Source: an uncultured Flavobacteriales bacterium (GTDB lineage: Bacteria > Bacteroidota > Bacteroidia > Flavobacteriales_D > Sanyastnellaceae). Taken from it: DNA of 64,000 nucleotides. The position numbers were made by a program, and so were the translations under genes. Position 1 is the stretch's first letter. The number at the start of each line of letters is the position of its first letter. This document shows, in pieces, positions 62,383 to 64,000 of the stretch. Below the pieces are notes generated by a model. The model was not told the origin of the DNA. It made no database searches and saw nothing but the letters and a program-made list of their open reading frames with translations. The stretch is from NCBI GenBank assembly GCA_905478795.1, contig CAJQJX010000003.1:46369-110368 (forward strand). Direction: 5' to 3'.

Positions 62383-62960
62383 TGGAACACTACCAATCCC
62401 GCTGGACTGCTAAAGACCAGTCAACAGCGCCACTGCCTCCCTTTCCTTGGGCAGGGCACCATTTCGAAGAGTGTCATTTTGAAGGGCTCGACCTGAACCA
62501 CTCAGATTGGCGGGACGCGCGCTTTGAGCGTTGCACTTTTCAATCGTGCTCATTGTCAGAAGTGCGGCTCACCAATGTGCGGTTCCACGGTGTCACGTTT
62601 ACAGATTGCACGTTGAACAAGGTCCGTTGGACCACCCTACAGCCTTCCTTTATGTCGTTCACATTGGAACGCTGCAAAGCCCCACTGTGTGACTGGGAGG
62701 ACATGGACCTGAAGGGCATGAAGCTCGAACATACCGACCTGAGCGGGAACAACTTCTCGGGCGCCGATGCGCGCGAGACCTCTTGGACAGAGAGCCGATT
62801 GCGCGATGCCATTTTCCAAAGGACCGATCTGCGCGACGCGGACTTTAGAAGTGCCACAGAGTGGACCATCGACCCTTCCGATAACCGACTTCGAGGGGCC
62901 AGGTTTGACGCCAATGACCTCATTGGGTTGGTCAAGGCATTGGGAATCCGCATCGATTGA
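62382..62960 (+). CDS. pentapeptide-repeat protein
   Basis: A 192-residue protein made largely of pentapeptide A(D/N)LxX-type repeats (FEECHFEGLDLNHSDWRDA, LEHTDLSGNNFSGADARETS, FQRTDLRDADFRSA), predicted to fold as a right-handed quadrilateral beta-helix. Some family members mimic DNA and protect gyrase from quinolones, but no such role can be assigned here. Translationally coupled to hutU through TAATG, which is an unexplained pairing. Confidence 0.85.
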   Translation: MEHYQSRWTAKDQSTAPLPPFPWAGHHFEECHFEGLDLNHSDWRDARFERCTFQSCSLSEVRLTNVRFHGVTFTDCTLNKVRWTTLQPSFMSFTLERCKAPLCDWEDMDLKGMKLEHTDLSGNNFSGADARETSWTESRLRDAIFQRTDLRDADFRSATEWTIDPSDNRLRGARFDANDLIGLVKALGIRID

Positions 62961-63033
62961 CCGCCACCCTCAGCTAAAGACACACAGGAAACGTTTTAAC
63001 AAGCATTTCGTTTCCAACAGGCGTTTTTCAGGG

Positions 63034-63041
63034 TACTTTTG
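63034..63041 (+). promoter_or_regulatory. -7 box (TACTTTTG) upstream of the TetR gene
   Basis: Exact TAnnTTTG match 19 nt before the ATG at 63061, in the 100-bp gap after the pentapeptide gene. Likely promoter of the regulator and the downstream efflux genes. No obvious palindromic operator was found. Confidence 0.5.
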
Positions 63042-63060
63042 CGCCCCGAAACCGTTGCAC

Positions 63061-63696
63061 ATGACGACCGTCACACAAGGTTCGAACAAAGAAACACGCG
63101 TTCTCGAGCTGCTTACAGGCTGTGAGCATGCCTTTCGAAAGTTTGGGGTCCGCGCCGTGAGCATGGACGACCTGGCCTCCCAACTGGGGGTCTCCAAAAA
63201 GACCTTGTACCGTTATTTCAAAGACAAGGCCGACTTGGTGCTCCAAGTCTTCAATCAAGCCTGTGAACGCCAAAAGGCGCGCACCGAAATCTTATCAGAT
63301 GGGGGATTCAACGCCATCGATGCCGTCATCGCAGTGATGGAATATTTCCAGAGTGAACTCCGGGAAATGCACCCCAGCATGCTGTTCGACCTACAGAAAT
63401 ATTACCCCGAAGCCATGAATCGGCTCCACACACACAAGATGGTGGCCATGCAAGGGTACCTGCTACGCAACATCGAACGCGGACAAACAGAGGGCTTGTA
63501 TCGGGCAGATTTCGATGCCAAGCTCGTCTCTCGCTTGCACATGGCCATGGTTCAAACCATGACCGACCCTTCGACGATTCATGAGTTTGGCAGGCCCTTG
63601 TCCGAACTCCAAAAGGAATTGCACACCTACCACCTCAGGGGCATCGCAACGGATCAAGGACTGGAATACCTCCGTCAACGCAACAACACCCTGTGA
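63061..63696 (+). CDS. TetR/AcrR-family transcriptional regulator
   Basis: A 211-residue regulator with an N-terminal helix-turn-helix DNA-binding domain (FRKFGVRAVSMDDLASQLG and VSKKTLYRYFKDKADLVLQV) and a helical ligand-binding domain. ATG at 63061 gives the standard family N terminus. It is followed 14 bp later by a TolC-family gene, the usual layout of a TetR-controlled RND efflux operon, which it probably represses. Ligand unknown. Confidence 0.92.
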   Translation: MTTVTQGSNKETRVLELLTGCEHAFRKFGVRAVSMDDLASQLGVSKKTLYRYFKDKADLVLQVFNQACERQKARTEILSDGGFNAIDAVIAVMEYFQSELREMHPSMLFDLQKYYPEAMNRLHTHKMVAMQGYLLRNIERGQTEGLYRADFDAKLVSRLHMAMVQTMTDPSTIHEFGRPLSELQKELHTYHLRGIATDQGLEYLRQRNNTL

Positions 63697-63710
63697 ACAC
63701 GCCAACCACA

Positions 63711-64000
63711 ATGCGTACACTCCCACTATTGTCCATCTTTCTGCTGTTCCAGGGCGCCGTTTTCGGTCAAGATTCCCAGAACAGTTCGGGCACACGGCTC
63801 ACTCTTGCAGAGGCGCAGTCTCTGGCGGCCACCCGCGCTTACAGCGTGCGCTACGCTTCCTTCGACACCCAGGAGGCCGCGAGCAATTCGCGCGAAATCA
63901 TCGCTTCTGGTTTTCCTCAAGTCAGTGGTTCCATTGAATACAACCGATACATCGACATTCCCACTCAAGTATCCAGCGGGGACGTTTTCGGCTTTCCAGA
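63711..64000 (+). CDS. TolC-family outer-membrane efflux protein (partial)
   Basis: Starts at ATG 63711 and runs off the window edge with no stop. The first about 96 residues show a signal peptide (LPLLSIFLLFQGAVFGQ) followed by LTLAEAQSLAATRAYSVRYAS, the periplasmic helical start of TolC/OEP proteins. Together with the upstream TetR gene this looks like the first structural gene of a tripartite efflux operon, whose adaptor and pump would lie beyond the window. Confidence 0.82.
   Translation, partial: MRTLPLLSIFLLFQGAVFGQDSQNSSGTRLTLAEAQSLAATRAYSVRYASFDTQEAASNSREIIASGFPQVSGSIEYNRYIDIPTQVSSGDVFGFP

Overview
This is a gene-dense, chromosomal, core-type stretch (about 56 protein genes, one tRNA, no gap over 300 bp, no transposase, phage or CRISPR signal) from a member of the Bacteroidota, most likely a marine Flavobacteriales-like lineage with unusually high GC for that group. 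Reasons: T9SS-type sorting domains (gliding-type type B C-terminus at 28645-32661, type A C-terminus at 42644-43600), a MurF-alanine racemase fusion, eukaryote-like single-chain GlyRS, DUF5723, DUF4296 and HU/CCDC81-SPOR families, near absence of Shine-Dalgarno sequences, and TAnnTTTG-type -7 boxes in front of several genes. A laminarin-type GH81 enzyme fits a marine polysaccharide user. Family-level placement is not possible from this window alone.

Layout. 23-6723 (minus): PBP1A, then scoA, an arylsulfotransferase-like membrane protein, a PAPS-type membrane sulfotransferase and scoB, apparently one transcription unit in which the two CoA-transferase subunits are split by two sulfotransferase-family genes. 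6882-8651 (plus): RseP and a lone HPt protein. 8661-9770 (minus): DprA. 9848-14782 (plus): TonB-dependent receptor, KdsB, an HU-SPOR fusion protein, a HAD hydrolase. 14797-21487 (minus): DUF5723 barrel plus large lipoprotein, lipoprotein oligopeptidase B, PurS, phosphatidylserine synthase. 21566: tRNA-Cys with a strong bidirectional terminator. 21691-27468 (minus): GH81 glucanase, Pgk, GlyRS. 27565-32661 (plus): GpsA and a giant T9SS type B surface protein. 32683-34005 (minus): coiled-coil protein and YraN. 34058-38606 (plus): outer-membrane protein, RluB, Dpm-type glycosyltransferase, dihydroorotase, DUF4296 lipoprotein. 38607-39671 (minus): NAD-dependent epimerase. 39710-41518 (plus): UvrC. 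41532-43600 (minus): diheme MauG-type peroxidase translationally coupled to an MbnP-like protein. 43658-52646 (plus): ThiL, then SufA-B-C-D, TlyA methyltransferase, SufS, SufE, a MIP18-family protein and Dxr. 52633-56778 (minus): translation block rplM-rpsI-rpsB-tsf-pyrH-frr. 56977-63696 (plus): thymidine kinase, MurF-Alr, DUF5522, urocanate hydratase, pentapeptide-repeat protein, TetR regulator; a TolC-family gene runs off the right edge.

The most interesting items are the sulfotransferase pair inside a split scoAB operon, the MbnP/MauG-type pair with a T9SS sorting tail, a four-cysteine insertion in PBP1A, the modular GH81 with a dockerin-like end, and a recurring TAnnTTYG box placed only 4-7 nt before several start codons, which suggests leaderless transcripts. 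Nothing here is clearly a new defence or mobile system; the window reads mostly as ordinary core genome.
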